This document shows positions 1 to 6,946 of a DNA stretch of 10,082 bases, one piece after another. The stretch spans positions 1 through 10,082 of the forward strand of contig JAAKFP010000049.1 of the NCBI GenBank assembly GCA_011065005.1. Direction: 5' to 3'. The notes below the pieces were generated by a model. It made no database searches. It was not told where the DNA came from and saw only the letters and a list, made by a program, of their open reading frames with translations. Numbering within the stretch: position 1 is the stretch's first letter; the number at the start of each line of letters is the position of its first letter. Both the position numbers and the translations under genes were made by a program. Source of the DNA: Chlamydiota bacterium (GTDB lineage Bacteria > Chlamydiota > Chlamydiia > Chlamydiales > Waddliaceae).

Positions 1-453
1 CTGTGATTAAGGTTAAATCTTAGCACTCCTGAAAATTTGTAGTGTCCAAACGATATAGCAAAAACAATCTAGCATGCTCATTTATAAACACTTAAAAAAC
101 TACAAGAGGTGAACTTGGGCTAATATTCACCCTTCTTTATTCTCAAAGTTTAGAAAAGGAAGAGGATATCAATATTAATTTTTGTCGAGAAAAACTTATG
201 TAGAACTGCAAGGACAAGTCCCCGTACCCCTAAATTTATTGAACTTTGGGAGTACGGGGACTTGTCACCGTTTTGTTAGTCGCCGACTTGTCGGTGACAA
301 GTTTGTGGACATGTGATTTTTTTTTGAATATTCGGGATGGATTCTTAGTAGATATTTTGCGAATTCCCAAGATGTTACACTCTCGGGTAAAGATCTCATA
401 GCAGAATGCACACAGGGGGATAAGGGCTTGTCGACATCCATATTCTTTTCCCT
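1..453. other. Non-coding left flank, 453 bp
   Basis: I see no open reading frame with a plausible start, ribosome site and family resemblance on either strand here. The first 212 bases are AT-rich and hold only weak chance-level symmetries, such as GGTGAA at 108-113 facing TTCACC at 126-131. The only striking content is the palindromic element at 213-302, annotated separately. A run of nine T lies at 317-325, about 14 bases after the second hairpin of that element; this distance is too long for a standard intrinsic terminator. The minus-strand hydrolase gene ends at 454, so its transcript would run into this region, and the palindromes could stop or stabilise that transcript. Confidence 0.7.
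213..302. repeat. Compound palindromic (REP-like) element
   Basis: Two overlapping inverted repeats are directly visible. The first has 15-bp perfect arms, GACAAGTCCCCGTAC at 213-227 and its exact reverse complement at 252-266. After one mismatch the inner stem continues with mostly complementary bases, so nearly the whole 54 bases can fold. The second pairs ACTTGTCACCG at 260-270 with its exact reverse complement at 292-302. The right arm can instead fold on itself as ACTTGTC-GGT-GACAAGT (286-302). The core word GACAAGT or ACTTGTC therefore occurs four times in 90 bases. The form resembles REP or REPIN elements mobilised in trans by REP-associated IS200-type transposases, but no transposase is visible, so that origin is inferred. 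It could also act as a 3' end for the minus-strand transcript. Confidence 0.75.
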
Positions 454-1227
454 CTAAAAATGGATAGCTTTGCTGATTTTATTTTGTGGCGCAACACACA
501 TGTCGAGGTTGATCCCTTTTTCTTGAAGAATGTCATTGATTACGCTGATGGCTGTTTCAGGTGAATTGCACTCCTGGGAGAGGTGTGCCAGGTGAACACT
601 CTTGAGGTTGGGATGTGCAATATCTCTGAGGAGCTCCCCACACGCTTCATTGGAAAGATGTCCAGTTCGGCCTAGTACCCTTTGTTTATAAAACATAGGT
701 CTGGCACAGGCATGGACCATAGAAGGTTGGTGGTTGGCTTCGATATAAAGGTGATCGCATTCGATAAGGCGGTTTCGGACGAGGGAGGTGACAAATCCTA
801 GGTCTGTACAAAATCCAAGCTTTAGGCTGTTAAGACGGATGGTAAAAGCTACGGGATCGAGAGTGTCATGTTGAATGCTAAAGGGATGGATCTCTAGGTC
901 TCCAAATTCAAAAGTCTCCCCAGTGGAGAAGATCTTAAACTTAGGGCAGTCGCTATAATGTGCGACGATTCCTTTGGCGGTCTCCTGGTTGGCAAAAACT
1001 GGGATACCCATACGGTAAGCGAGCACCCGAAGTCCTTGGATGTGGTCTGTATGTTCGTGGGTGATGAGTATGGCATCAATATCTGCGATATCAACATCGA
1101 TTTCGGCGAGTTTGTTCTTGATCGCCTTGCCGCTGATTCCGGCGTCGACGAGAATTTTCGTGTTTTCCGTTCCTAGGTAAGTGCAATTTCCTCTTGATCC
1201 AGAGGCGAGGGTGCAGAAACCTTTCAT
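454..1227 (-). CDS. yycJ: YycJ-like metallo-beta-lactamase-fold hydrolase
   Basis: A 257-residue cytoplasmic metal-dependent hydrolase of the YycJ (WalJ/YycI-type) subgroup. It opens with the family signature LASGSRGNCTYLG (residues 7-19). The zinc-binding motif THEHTDH follows at 56-62 (H57, H59, D61, H62). Later metal ligands and family motifs are D142 in CTDLG, IEANH at 162-166, H190 in GRTGHLSNEA and H215 in LAHLSQECN, so the active site looks intact. Family members have been linked to cell-wall/DNA-replication coordination or nuclease activity, but the substrate here is unknown. I start at the ATG at 1225-1227, which places the family motif at the N terminus. The upstream in-frame TTG at 1288-1290 would add 21 unconserved residues. 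A weak GGA lies about 8 bases before the ATG. It lies 101 bp downstream of ftsK; I recall the same pairing in Chlamydia (CT738-CT739). Confidence 0.93.
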   Translation of the reverse strand: MKGFCTLASGSRGNCTYLGTENTKILVDAGISGKAIKNKLAEIDVDIADIDAILITHEHTDHIQGLRVLAYRMGIPVFANQETAKGIVAHYSDCPKFKIFSTGETFEFGDLEIHPFSIQHDTLDPVAFTIRLNSLKLGFCTDLGFVTSLVRNRLIECDHLYIEANHQPSMVHACARPMFYKQRVLGRTGHLSNEACGELLRDIAHPNLKSVHLAHLSQECNSPETAISVINDILQEKGINLDMCVAPQNKISKAIHF

Positions 1228-1267
1228 GCGATATCCAGCTGTGAGGGGTGTTTGAAGGATTCTTGTA

Positions 1268-1288
1268 GCATATTGCCTGGCAAAATGC
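1268..1288. promoter_or_regulatory. 21-bp near-perfect dyad between ftsK and yycJ
   Basis: GCATATTGCC at 1268-1277 and GGCAAAATGC at 1279-1288 form an inverted repeat around a central T at 1278. The inner TTGCC-T-GGCAA is exact, and only one position per 10-bp arm fails to pair. It lies in the 101-bp spacer between the ftsK stop (1329-1331) and the yycJ start (1227), about 40 bases upstream of the yycJ ATG in the transcribed direction. There is no T-run after it on the minus strand, so it is not a standard terminator. It could be an operator for a dimeric regulator or an RNA hairpin; I cannot decide between these from sequence. Confidence 0.55.
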
Positions 1289-1328
1289 AATCTTTTCTTT
1301 TAACGCGAAGGTGGCGAAGAATAAGAAT

Positions 1329-3776
1329 TTACTCCTCGGAGTCAGTTTTGACGAGGATTTTGCGGGGCTTGCTGCCGTCGGCAGGGCCTACGATCCCTTC
1401 GGCTTCAAGCTGGTCGATGATGCTTGCCGCTCGGGCATAGCCAATTTTTAACTTGCGCTGTAAGAAGGTCGTTGATGCATTGCCTGCGCCTAAGACCGTT
1501 TCAAGAGCGTGTTCGAAGAGAGAATCTTTAGAGGAATCATCACTACCAAAACTGTGCAAGCCGCTTAAGCTGCTCGGTTCATCAAAAGAATCAATCGCAT
1601 AATTGGGTGGCGCTTGGTTGCATATGCTTTCGACTACAGCGCTGATGTCTTCATCACGAATATAGGCTCCTTGAGCTCGTACGAGATGATGTGCTCCCGG
1701 GGGCAAAAAGAGTAGGTCTCCATTTCCCAAAAGGGACTCCGCGCCGACCTCATCGAGAATAATCTGACTGTTGATGCGGCTAGAAACTTTAAAGGAGATT
1801 CGTGTAGGGAAGTTGGCTTTAATTAAGCCCGTGATCACTTCGCGAGAGGGGCGCTGGGTAGCTAATATCAGGTGGATCCCTACAGCTCGTGCCATCTGTG
1901 CGATCCTGGCGATATAAGTTTCAATTTCGTTGCTGGAAACCATCATAAGGTCTGCCAATTCATCGATGATACACACAATGTATTGCATTTTTTCCGGTAT
2001 TTCCCTGCCGAGGCCGGCTTCGAACTCTTGGTTGATCTTACGGCTGTTAAAAGAGGCAATATTACGGAAACCAACAATTTTGAGGATTTCGTAGCGGTTT
2101 TCCATCTCTTTCACGAGCCAGCTCATCGCTGCGCACGCTCCGGGAGGTTCGGTGATCACAGGGGCAAGCATATGAGGAAGTTTTGTGAAAGGCGTTAATT
2201 CCACCTTCTTGGGATCTACCATAATCATCTTGACTTCATCGGGTTTGGCAGTCATCAGAATTGCCATGATGATCGTGTTAATGCAAACTGATTTTCCCGA
2301 TCCTGTCGCACCAGCAATGATCAGGTGAGGCATCTTGGCAAGGTCTTCCATCAGATAGTCCCCTTGGACAGTTTTTCCTAGAAGAATAGGAATGTGAAAC
2401 TTTTGATTGCTTTGCAGGTAGGAGTTGAGCATGTCTTTAAAAGCTACTTCCTGCGGCTGCGGGTTGGGAACTTCTATGCCGATAGCGGCTTTGCCGGGGA
2501 TTGGCGCCAGGATCCGTATCGATCGAGCCTCCATGTTGAGGGCGATATCGTTTTGCAAGGTTTTAATCTTCTGAACCTTCACCCCTATAGCTGGGTGTAC
2601 CTCAAAAGAGGTGATCGTCGGACCACAGTTGATTTGTCCCACTTTTGCTTCGATACCAAAACTGGACATAGTTTCTTCAAGAACTTCAGCATGGCGGCGG
2701 AGGTCTTTTTTTAAGGAAGTTTGGTCCAGCTTCTTGGGGTTTGACAAAAGTGATGTCGAGGGTAGTTTGAAGTCTGTGAAATCTCCATTGACGACTCTCT
2801 GGGCAGATAGAGCGGCTGCCCTTCTGCGCTTGGGTTTGGGTTCGACAGTCGGCGGGGAAAAGGTTTGGGAATCTACCATCTCCTGACGCTTTGTTTTCCC
2901 TTGCAAACCCTCAAAGGGCTGAGAGTATTTTGAGTCTTTCTTTTCCTTGCTTTCTTTGCGGGAAAGGGAGGGACGAATGCTGAGATTTTTTTCTGGGTTG
3001 ATCGCCAGCATTTCCGGTTCGTTAGCTTGTTCTATATTCTGTGTCGGTTTGGAAAAAGCAAAATTTGGTATACGAAGCTTGACATACCGTAAAAAGTCTC
3101 CTTCACTCTGTTCTTCATGGAGGATTTCTTTGGGTTTGCGAAAACGGAGAGTCTTAAGGTTTGAGGGGATGCTGGACAAGACCTCCAAAACCCTTCCTGG
3201 CGATGTTTTTGTTAACATGAGAAGGCTGGCAACAAAAGTGCAGCTAAAGATGACCCCTACTCCTACTGTGTTGACGATACGATGTAGATTGAAGAAGGGG
3301 AAGTCATCATAGAGATAGTAAAATGGAGCACCTCCCAGGTGGAAGTGGAGCTTGCGATCCCACAACTGCGTGTATAAAAAACTCCCCAAAAATTCCCCAA
3401 AACGAGGAAATTGATCCTCTGCAAGCGATAACAGCATGCTGGCGGAAATGACGAGGATACCGATCGTAAAATGCTTGAAATAGAGATGGTTGATCGACTT
3501 ATTGAAGAGACGCCGCCATCCAATCCATCCGGTGTAAATGGCAATGATGTAACTACTAAGCCCAAATAGCGCCGTCAAGACCCATCCAATTGTATAACCC
3601 ATCAAACCCAGCCAGTTGTGCGTGCTTTCTCCATAGGCGAAGCTGAGTAAACTCACGATCATCACAAAGGCCAAGGAAAGTAGAATCCAGCCCTGAACCT
3701 CCGGAGTTTTTCTGGAAGTGGTTTTTTTTGATCTAGTGGTTTTTTTTGCGCTTTTTTTTCTACTTTTTCTGCTCAT
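1329..3776 (-). CDS. ftsK: DNA translocase FtsK
   Basis: An 815-residue septal DNA pump that moves chromosomal DNA at division. A strongly basic N terminus (1-23, mostly K, R, S, T) precedes four predicted membrane segments at about 28-48, 60-82, 102-119 and 167-188. A hydrophilic linker of only about 150 residues follows, much shorter than in E. coli, then the alpha/beta motor. Walker A is GATGSGKS at 489-496, Walker B ends IIDELADLM around 603-611, and ATQRPS is at 639-644. The C-terminal gamma winged helix spans about 751-809, so the protein is complete. The ATG at 3774-3776 is preceded by AAAGGA at good spacing. uppP ends 22 bp upstream, suggesting co-transcription. Chlamydiae lack FtsZ, and FtsK is one of their retained division proteins (established knowledge). 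Three DNA-contact positions in gamma differ from E. coli; see findings. Confidence 0.98.
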   Translation of the reverse strand: MSRKSRKKSAKKTTRSKKTTSRKTPEVQGWILLSLAFVMIVSLLSFAYGESTHNWLGLMGYTIGWVLTALFGLSSYIIAIYTGWIGWRRLFNKSINHLYFKHFTIGILVISASMLLSLAEDQFPRFGEFLGSFLYTQLWDRKLHFHLGGAPFYYLYDDFPFFNLHRIVNTVGVGVIFSCTFVASLLMLTKTSPGRVLEVLSSIPSNLKTLRFRKPKEILHEEQSEGDFLRYVKLRIPNFAFSKPTQNIEQANEPEMLAINPEKNLSIRPSLSRKESKEKKDSKYSQPFEGLQGKTKRQEMVDSQTFSPPTVEPKPKRRRAAALSAQRVVNGDFTDFKLPSTSLLSNPKKLDQTSLKKDLRRHAEVLEETMSSFGIEAKVGQINCGPTITSFEVHPAIGVKVQKIKTLQNDIALNMEARSIRILAPIPGKAAIGIEVPNPQPQEVAFKDMLNSYLQSNQKFHIPILLGKTVQGDYLMEDLAKMPHLIIAGATGSGKSVCINTIIMAILMTAKPDEVKMIMVDPKKVELTPFTKLPHMLAPVITEPPGACAAMSWLVKEMENRYEILKIVGFRNIASFNSRKINQEFEAGLGREIPEKMQYIVCIIDELADLMMVSSNEIETYIARIAQMARAVGIHLILATQRPSREVITGLIKANFPTRISFKVSSRINSQIILDEVGAESLLGNGDLLFLPPGAHHLVRAQGAYIRDEDISAVVESICNQAPPNYAIDSFDEPSSLSGLHSFGSDDSSKDSLFEHALETVLGAGNASTTFLQRKLKIGYARAASIIDQLEAEGIVGPADGSKPRKILVKTDSEE

Positions 3777-3798
3777 GAGTTCCTTTGTGTATTGCAGA

Positions 3799-4590
3799 TT
3801 AAGGATTTATATAAAAAAATATAGCCGTTGCTATTCCCAAAAACAGGCAATACCACACAAAATAAATGAATTTTTCTTTAACTGCCAGCCTGATTAGAAG
3901 CAACAGGGCAAAATACCCGAAGATAAAAGAGGTTGAAAAACCTGCGACGTATTGCGAGATTCCCAGTGGGTGATGGATGGATTGATCCCCAAAGAATAAC
4001 AGCAATAGCTTCAACACTGTACCTCCTAAGATAGCTGGAATCACCAAAAGGAATGAAAACATGACAGCATCGTGACGGTTCCAACCCAAAAGACGGGCCC
4101 CAGAAATTGTGGATCCACTTCTCGAAACTCCAGGAAGGATGGCAATCATTTGAAAAATGCCGATAACTAATGCATGTTGCCACCACTTCTTTTTAAGTTG
4201 ATCCTCAGGTTTGTCTCTGCCAAATTTTATTCCAAGATATAGCAATAAGGCGGTCACAATAAATAACAGGCCTAAATAACGCGTTTGATCAAACGTACTT
4301 TCCACAGGCTTTAATATGAGAAGAAGAGGAAACAAAGGTAGGGTGCCTATGACGATTTGCTTGAGACGCAGTCGATTGTTGATAAAAAGGTTTCTGATTT
4401 CTGTGCCATAGACGAAAAAAATTGCAACTAGGGTGCCTAAGTGACAGAAAAGGTCGAAGAGAATGTTCTTCTGTAAATTATTCAGTCCGAATAAATGCTG
4501 GCCTAACGTAAGATGTCCGGACGAACTGACCGGAAGGAATTCGGATATCCCTTGAATGATTCCCAAAATAAAAGCTTCAAGCGTCGACAC
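3799..4590 (-). CDS. uppP: Undecaprenyl-diphosphatase UppP (BacA family)
   Basis: A 263-residue integral membrane enzyme that dephosphorylates undecaprenyl diphosphate, recycling the lipid carrier for peptidoglycan and other envelope glycans. The first conserved block, QGISEFLPVSSSGH at 13-26, carries the (E/Q)xxxE pair as Q13 and E17, the conserved serines, and H26. The second block, PGVSRSGST at 153-161, carries the phosphate-binding arginine R157. Hydrophobic helices fill most of the rest, and the length matches the family. The start is GTG at 4588-4590, preceded by AGGA with good spacing; the short leader before QGISEF is typical of the family. The stop lies 22 bp before ftsK, so the two are probably one transcript. 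The tRNA-His gene ends about 57 bp upstream. A catalytic set complete for the family suggests an active enzyme. Confidence 0.97.
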   Translation of the reverse strand: MSTLEAFILGIIQGISEFLPVSSSGHLTLGQHLFGLNNLQKNILFDLFCHLGTLVAIFFVYGTEIRNLFINNRLRLKQIVIGTLPLFPLLLILKPVESTFDQTRYLGLLFIVTALLLYLGIKFGRDKPEDQLKKKWWQHALVIGIFQMIAILPGVSRSGSTISGARLLGWNRHDAVMFSFLLVIPAILGGTVLKLLLLFFGDQSIHHPLGISQYVAGFSTSFIFGYFALLLLIRLAVKEKFIYFVWYCLFLGIATAIFFYINP

Positions 4591-4647
4591 AATTTCCTAG
4601 TCCCTTTAGATCATTTTGAACTGCGTTTTCTAGGTTAAAAAAAGATG

Positions 4648-4722
4648 GGCGAACGAAGGGACTTGAACCCTCGACCCCTGGAACCACAATCCAGTGCTCT
4701 AACCAGCTGAGCTACGCCCGCC
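4648..4722 (-). tRNA. tRNA-His (GTG anticodon)
   Basis: Read on the minus strand this folds as a full cloverleaf. The acceptor GCGGGCG pairs with CGTTCGC, including two G-T wobbles. The D stem is GCTC/GAGC, the anticodon stem CTGGA/TCCAG encloses loop TTGTGGT with anticodon GTG, and the T stem is GAGGG/CCCTT with loop TTCAAGT. The extra G at -1 (4722) faces C73 (4648), the histidine identity pair. After C73 the DNA reads CAT, so CCA is not encoded in full and must be added by the CCA-adding enzyme. Seven T follow shortly downstream (4637-4643), which may help end transcription. It sits alone between comEC and uppP with its own promoter. Confidence 0.97.
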
Positions 4723-4735
4723 ATAAAACTCTCTT

Positions 4736-4764
4736 TTTTTAAGCGATAAAACGATAAAAGTCAA
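4736..4764 (-). promoter_or_regulatory. Sigma-70-type promoter for tRNA-His
   Basis: On the minus strand, TTGACT (4759-4764, five of six consensus bases) is followed after exactly 17 bases by TAAAAA (4736-4741, four of six). Transcription would begin around 4729, about seven bases before the mature tRNA 5' end at 4722, which is the geometry expected for a short-leader tRNA gene. The spacer between the two boxes contains a perfect tandem duplication of the 8-mer CGATAAAA (plus strand 4744-4751 and 4752-4759), overlapping the -35 box by one base. Confidence 0.55.
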
Positions 4765-4781
4765 GGGTGAAATCGAAGGGA

Positions 4782-6314
4782 TCAGATCAATGCGAGATCC
4801 TTTTGAAGGCGATGTTCCTCTTCATAACGGCATTTTAAAGCGATTCCAAGGAGAAAAACAAGACAAAGATAGGAGAAAAAATAGGGGAGTGGGAAATCAG
4901 AAACACGCCATGAGTAGTTTAGGGTATTTGGGATGTTGTAGACGAAATTCAGCATGAAGTGGGTAAAGTGTGCGTTGGCAGCATGTATTAGTGATCCAAT
5001 CGAGGGTAGAATCATCCAAACAACGCTGGAAATAAGGAAGAGGAACATGCATATGCTGACGAGAAATGGGATAAATAAGTTGTACAATAGGCTCAAATAG
5101 GGGAATTTCTGGAAAAAGAAAAGAGTCATGGGCAGGGCAGAAATGTTCACGGCAACAGCTAAAGCAACAGCTTCTTTGATGAAAGCCAAGATGCAGTAAC
5201 AGTGTTGGTCGATGATGGACATTCGTGACATGTTTCCGAGATGACGCTTTTGGAAGATGTTTTCTATCCAAACTTTGACAATAGGATACCATAATAAGAT
5301 TGAAGCTGTCGTAACCATGCTAAATTGGAAGCCGAGAGAGCGGTATAGCATGGGGTCGTAGAAAAGAATAAAAAGAATAGCTACTCCCAAAGAATTGAGG
5401 GCATAGCTCGGTTTTTCGGAAAAAAGACTTAACAATGCGATTAAGCACATCATCCATGCCCGCGAGATTGAAGGGCCGCATCCAAGAAAAAGAAAGTAGC
5501 TGGTTAAGAGGAAAATTAATATTCCCGTTGCAATTTTGAACGGAACAATCCATCGTAATAGCAGGCTGAGCATCACAGCTATTAATGCGAAGTGAAATCC
5601 AGAGATTGCCATGAGATGTTGCAATCCCATTTTCCCAAACTCCATTCGCATCACTCTATCTTCAAAATCACCTGTGATAATACCACCCAGAAACTCAGCA
5701 CTTCGTGTGTTGTTCATCATCTTTGAGGTATATTTCTTCACCCCTTTTCTTAAGCTGTAACGCCACTCTGCTAGACTCCACGACCCTAAAACAGGTTGCC
5801 AGGGAGTCTTTTTTGTTGCTGCAAAAGTATAACTTCCCCAGCGTGTCTTCTTAAGAAGGCCATGAATAACATAATCTCGATCCGCAGTAGGACGCGGTAA
5901 CGTTCCTTTATTTGTAATTCTGATCGTACAAGGGAAATTTTTGCCGGTTGGGCCCGTCTCGTCAGAAATAAAAATTTTAGCCTTTCCTTGGTATATCCAT
6001 TGAAAGCCAAAATGCGTTTGCGATGCTGAAACTGAAGAGACCTGAAAGTGGAGAGAACCTTGAACTCCCTCTGGGGACACATTTGGAAGTTGATAACAAA
6101 CCTTGCCATAGAAGAACATGGCACATAGCACTACAAAAGCGAAAATCAGGCGACTTCGAAATTGGTGGCATCCGAAAAAGGAGGGGATGCATAGAAAAAC
6201 AAGAGGAATAAGAAGTTCTACCTTCCAGCTGATCGCTGCAGAAAATCCAAACAACCCCGCTAATGCATATAGCAGAGCGGGATGTCTTCCCCAAAATCTC
6301 TCAAATCTTAACAT
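4782..6314 (-). CDS. comEC: ComEC/Rec2-family DNA uptake channel, lacking the MBL domain
   Basis: A 510-residue polytopic membrane protein of the ComEC family, which carries single-stranded DNA across the inner membrane in natural transformation. Two or three N-terminal hydrophobic segments (about 12-70) precede a soluble region to about 180 that corresponds to the N-terminal ComEC domain. The Competence domain contains the signature GLQHLMAISGFHFALIAV (230-247) and many hydrophobic helices up to about 493. The protein then ends. Full-length ComEC is usually about 700-800 residues with a C-terminal metallo-beta-lactamase domain, absent here; no frameshifted remnant is visible after the stop, because tRNA-His follows after 59 bp. 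As I recall, Chlamydia CT339 is similarly short. The ATG at 6312-6314 is preceded by a weak GAAAG and lies 8 bp after the upstream gene's stop, indicating one operon. No other competence gene is in the window. Confidence 0.92.
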   Translation of the reverse strand: MLRFERFWGRHPALLYALAGLFGFSAAISWKVELLIPLVFLCIPSFFGCHQFRSRLIFAFVVLCAMFFYGKVCYQLPNVSPEGVQGSLHFQVSSVSASQTHFGFQWIYQGKAKIFISDETGPTGKNFPCTIRITNKGTLPRPTADRDYVIHGLLKKTRWGSYTFAATKKTPWQPVLGSWSLAEWRYSLRKGVKKYTSKMMNNTRSAEFLGGIITGDFEDRVMRMEFGKMGLQHLMAISGFHFALIAVMLSLLLRWIVPFKIATGILIFLLTSYFLFLGCGPSISRAWMMCLIALLSLFSEKPSYALNSLGVAILFILFYDPMLYRSLGFQFSMVTTASILLWYPIVKVWIENIFQKRHLGNMSRMSIIDQHCYCILAFIKEAVALAVAVNISALPMTLFFFQKFPYLSLLYNLFIPFLVSICMFLFLISSVVWMILPSIGSLIHAANAHFTHFMLNFVYNIPNTLNYSWRVSDFPLPYFFSYLCLVFLLGIALKCRYEEEHRLQKDLALI

Positions 6315-6322
6315 CTTTCAAC

Positions 6323-6946
6323 TTAAAGTTGTACTTCGTAGAGGCGTTTATCTGTTCCGGCAAGAACCATTTCAAGGGATTTATCGGATTTTGAGAGTAT
6401 AGCAGGGATAAATATCTTTTGGATGTATTGGAAAGCGATTTCCGAAGAAGGCTTGATGTTGTGCTGGTTCGGTTGTTTTCTTTTCAGGAGCTCTAAACGC
6501 TCTATATCTTGGGGATTGAGCGCGGTGGGTATATTGTTCCTGACTCGGATGGCCCTCATTAAGGTGTTTAAGCCCGCAGATAGTTCGTCGTCGTGTGTGG
6601 ATGCTACCATAGATTGTTTTAGACCCGAGGCCAAGATCAGGTATTTATACGAAACGGTGATTTCATTTTTTAGATAGATTTGTTTTTTGCTTTTGTTGAT
6701 GGTGATGACCTCTCCAATCATAGCAAAGGCATTGTCCTCCATCGTTATAAAGGCTTGTTTTTCCAGGGACAAAAAATCATTTTGGTGCTCTAAGTCGCCA
6801 GATTTCAGTTTGTAGAGAAGCGGTTGCAAGACGTCGTTGGACTTATCTATCAATACGACTTCAGCAAAAATGTTTTGACTCGAGGGTGTCGACTCCAGAT
6901 CGTTGAGATTTACCCCGACAATAAATGCTCTATTATCGAAATCCAT
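6323..6946 (-). CDS. NDH-2-like flavoprotein fragment or degenerate paralogue
   Basis: A 207-residue protein resembling the FAD-binding N-terminal half of type II NADH dehydrogenase or related pyridine-nucleotide disulfide oxidoreductases. Supporting segments are AEVVLIDKSNDVLQPLLY (28-45, like the VTLIDrnnyhlFQPLLY block), VITINKSKKQIYLKNE (80-95), YKYLILASG (100-108, the ATG-type FAD motif) and LNTLMRAIRVRNNI (126-139). The glycine-rich dinucleotide motif expected near the N terminus is missing: only FIVGVNLND is found at 8-16. The NADH-binding and C-terminal domains are also absent; from 140 onward nothing is recognisable. The reading frame is intact and lies 8 bp before comEC, so it is probably expressed. 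I recall an uncharacterised gene (CT338) at the equivalent site beside comEC in Chlamydia; orthology is untested. The ATG at 6944-6946 has no strong ribosome site. A redox function cannot be assumed. Confidence 0.72.
   Translation of the reverse strand: MDFDNRAFIVGVNLNDLESTPSSQNIFAEVVLIDKSNDVLQPLLYKLKSGDLEHQNDFLSLEKQAFITMEDNAFAMIGEVITINKSKKQIYLKNEITVSYKYLILASGLKQSMVASTHDDELSAGLNTLMRAIRVRNNIPTALNPQDIERLELLKRKQPNQHNIKPSSEIAFQYIQKIFIPAILSKSDKSLEMVLAGTDKRLYEVQL

Noticed and set aside
286..325. Intrinsic terminator made of the 286-302 hairpin and the T-run at 317-325
   Set aside because: About 14 bases separate stem and T-run, too far for a standard terminator, and no plus-strand gene ends upstream within the window.
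424..432. Second copy of the palindromic element, GGGCTTGTC
   Set aside because: Only nine bases, with one change from the arm sequence and no partner arm. It is too short to call a repeat copy.
1228..1290. N-terminal extension of the YycJ-like protein from a TTG start
   Set aside because: The 21 extra residues have no family resemblance, while the ATG at 1225-1227 gives the conserved opening LASGSRGNC at the right place. The region also contains the dyad at 1268-1288.
1252..3312. Plus-strand open frames across ftsK (for example 1872-2198, 2394-2714 and 2947-3312)
   Set aside because: All lie opposite conserved FtsK codons, including the motor domain, and show no domain or start-site support.
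4782..6314. comEC as a recently truncated pseudogene
   Set aside because: The frame is open throughout, signature motifs are intact, and no remnant of the missing domain lies downstream before the tRNA. The short form looks like the ancestral state for the lineage.
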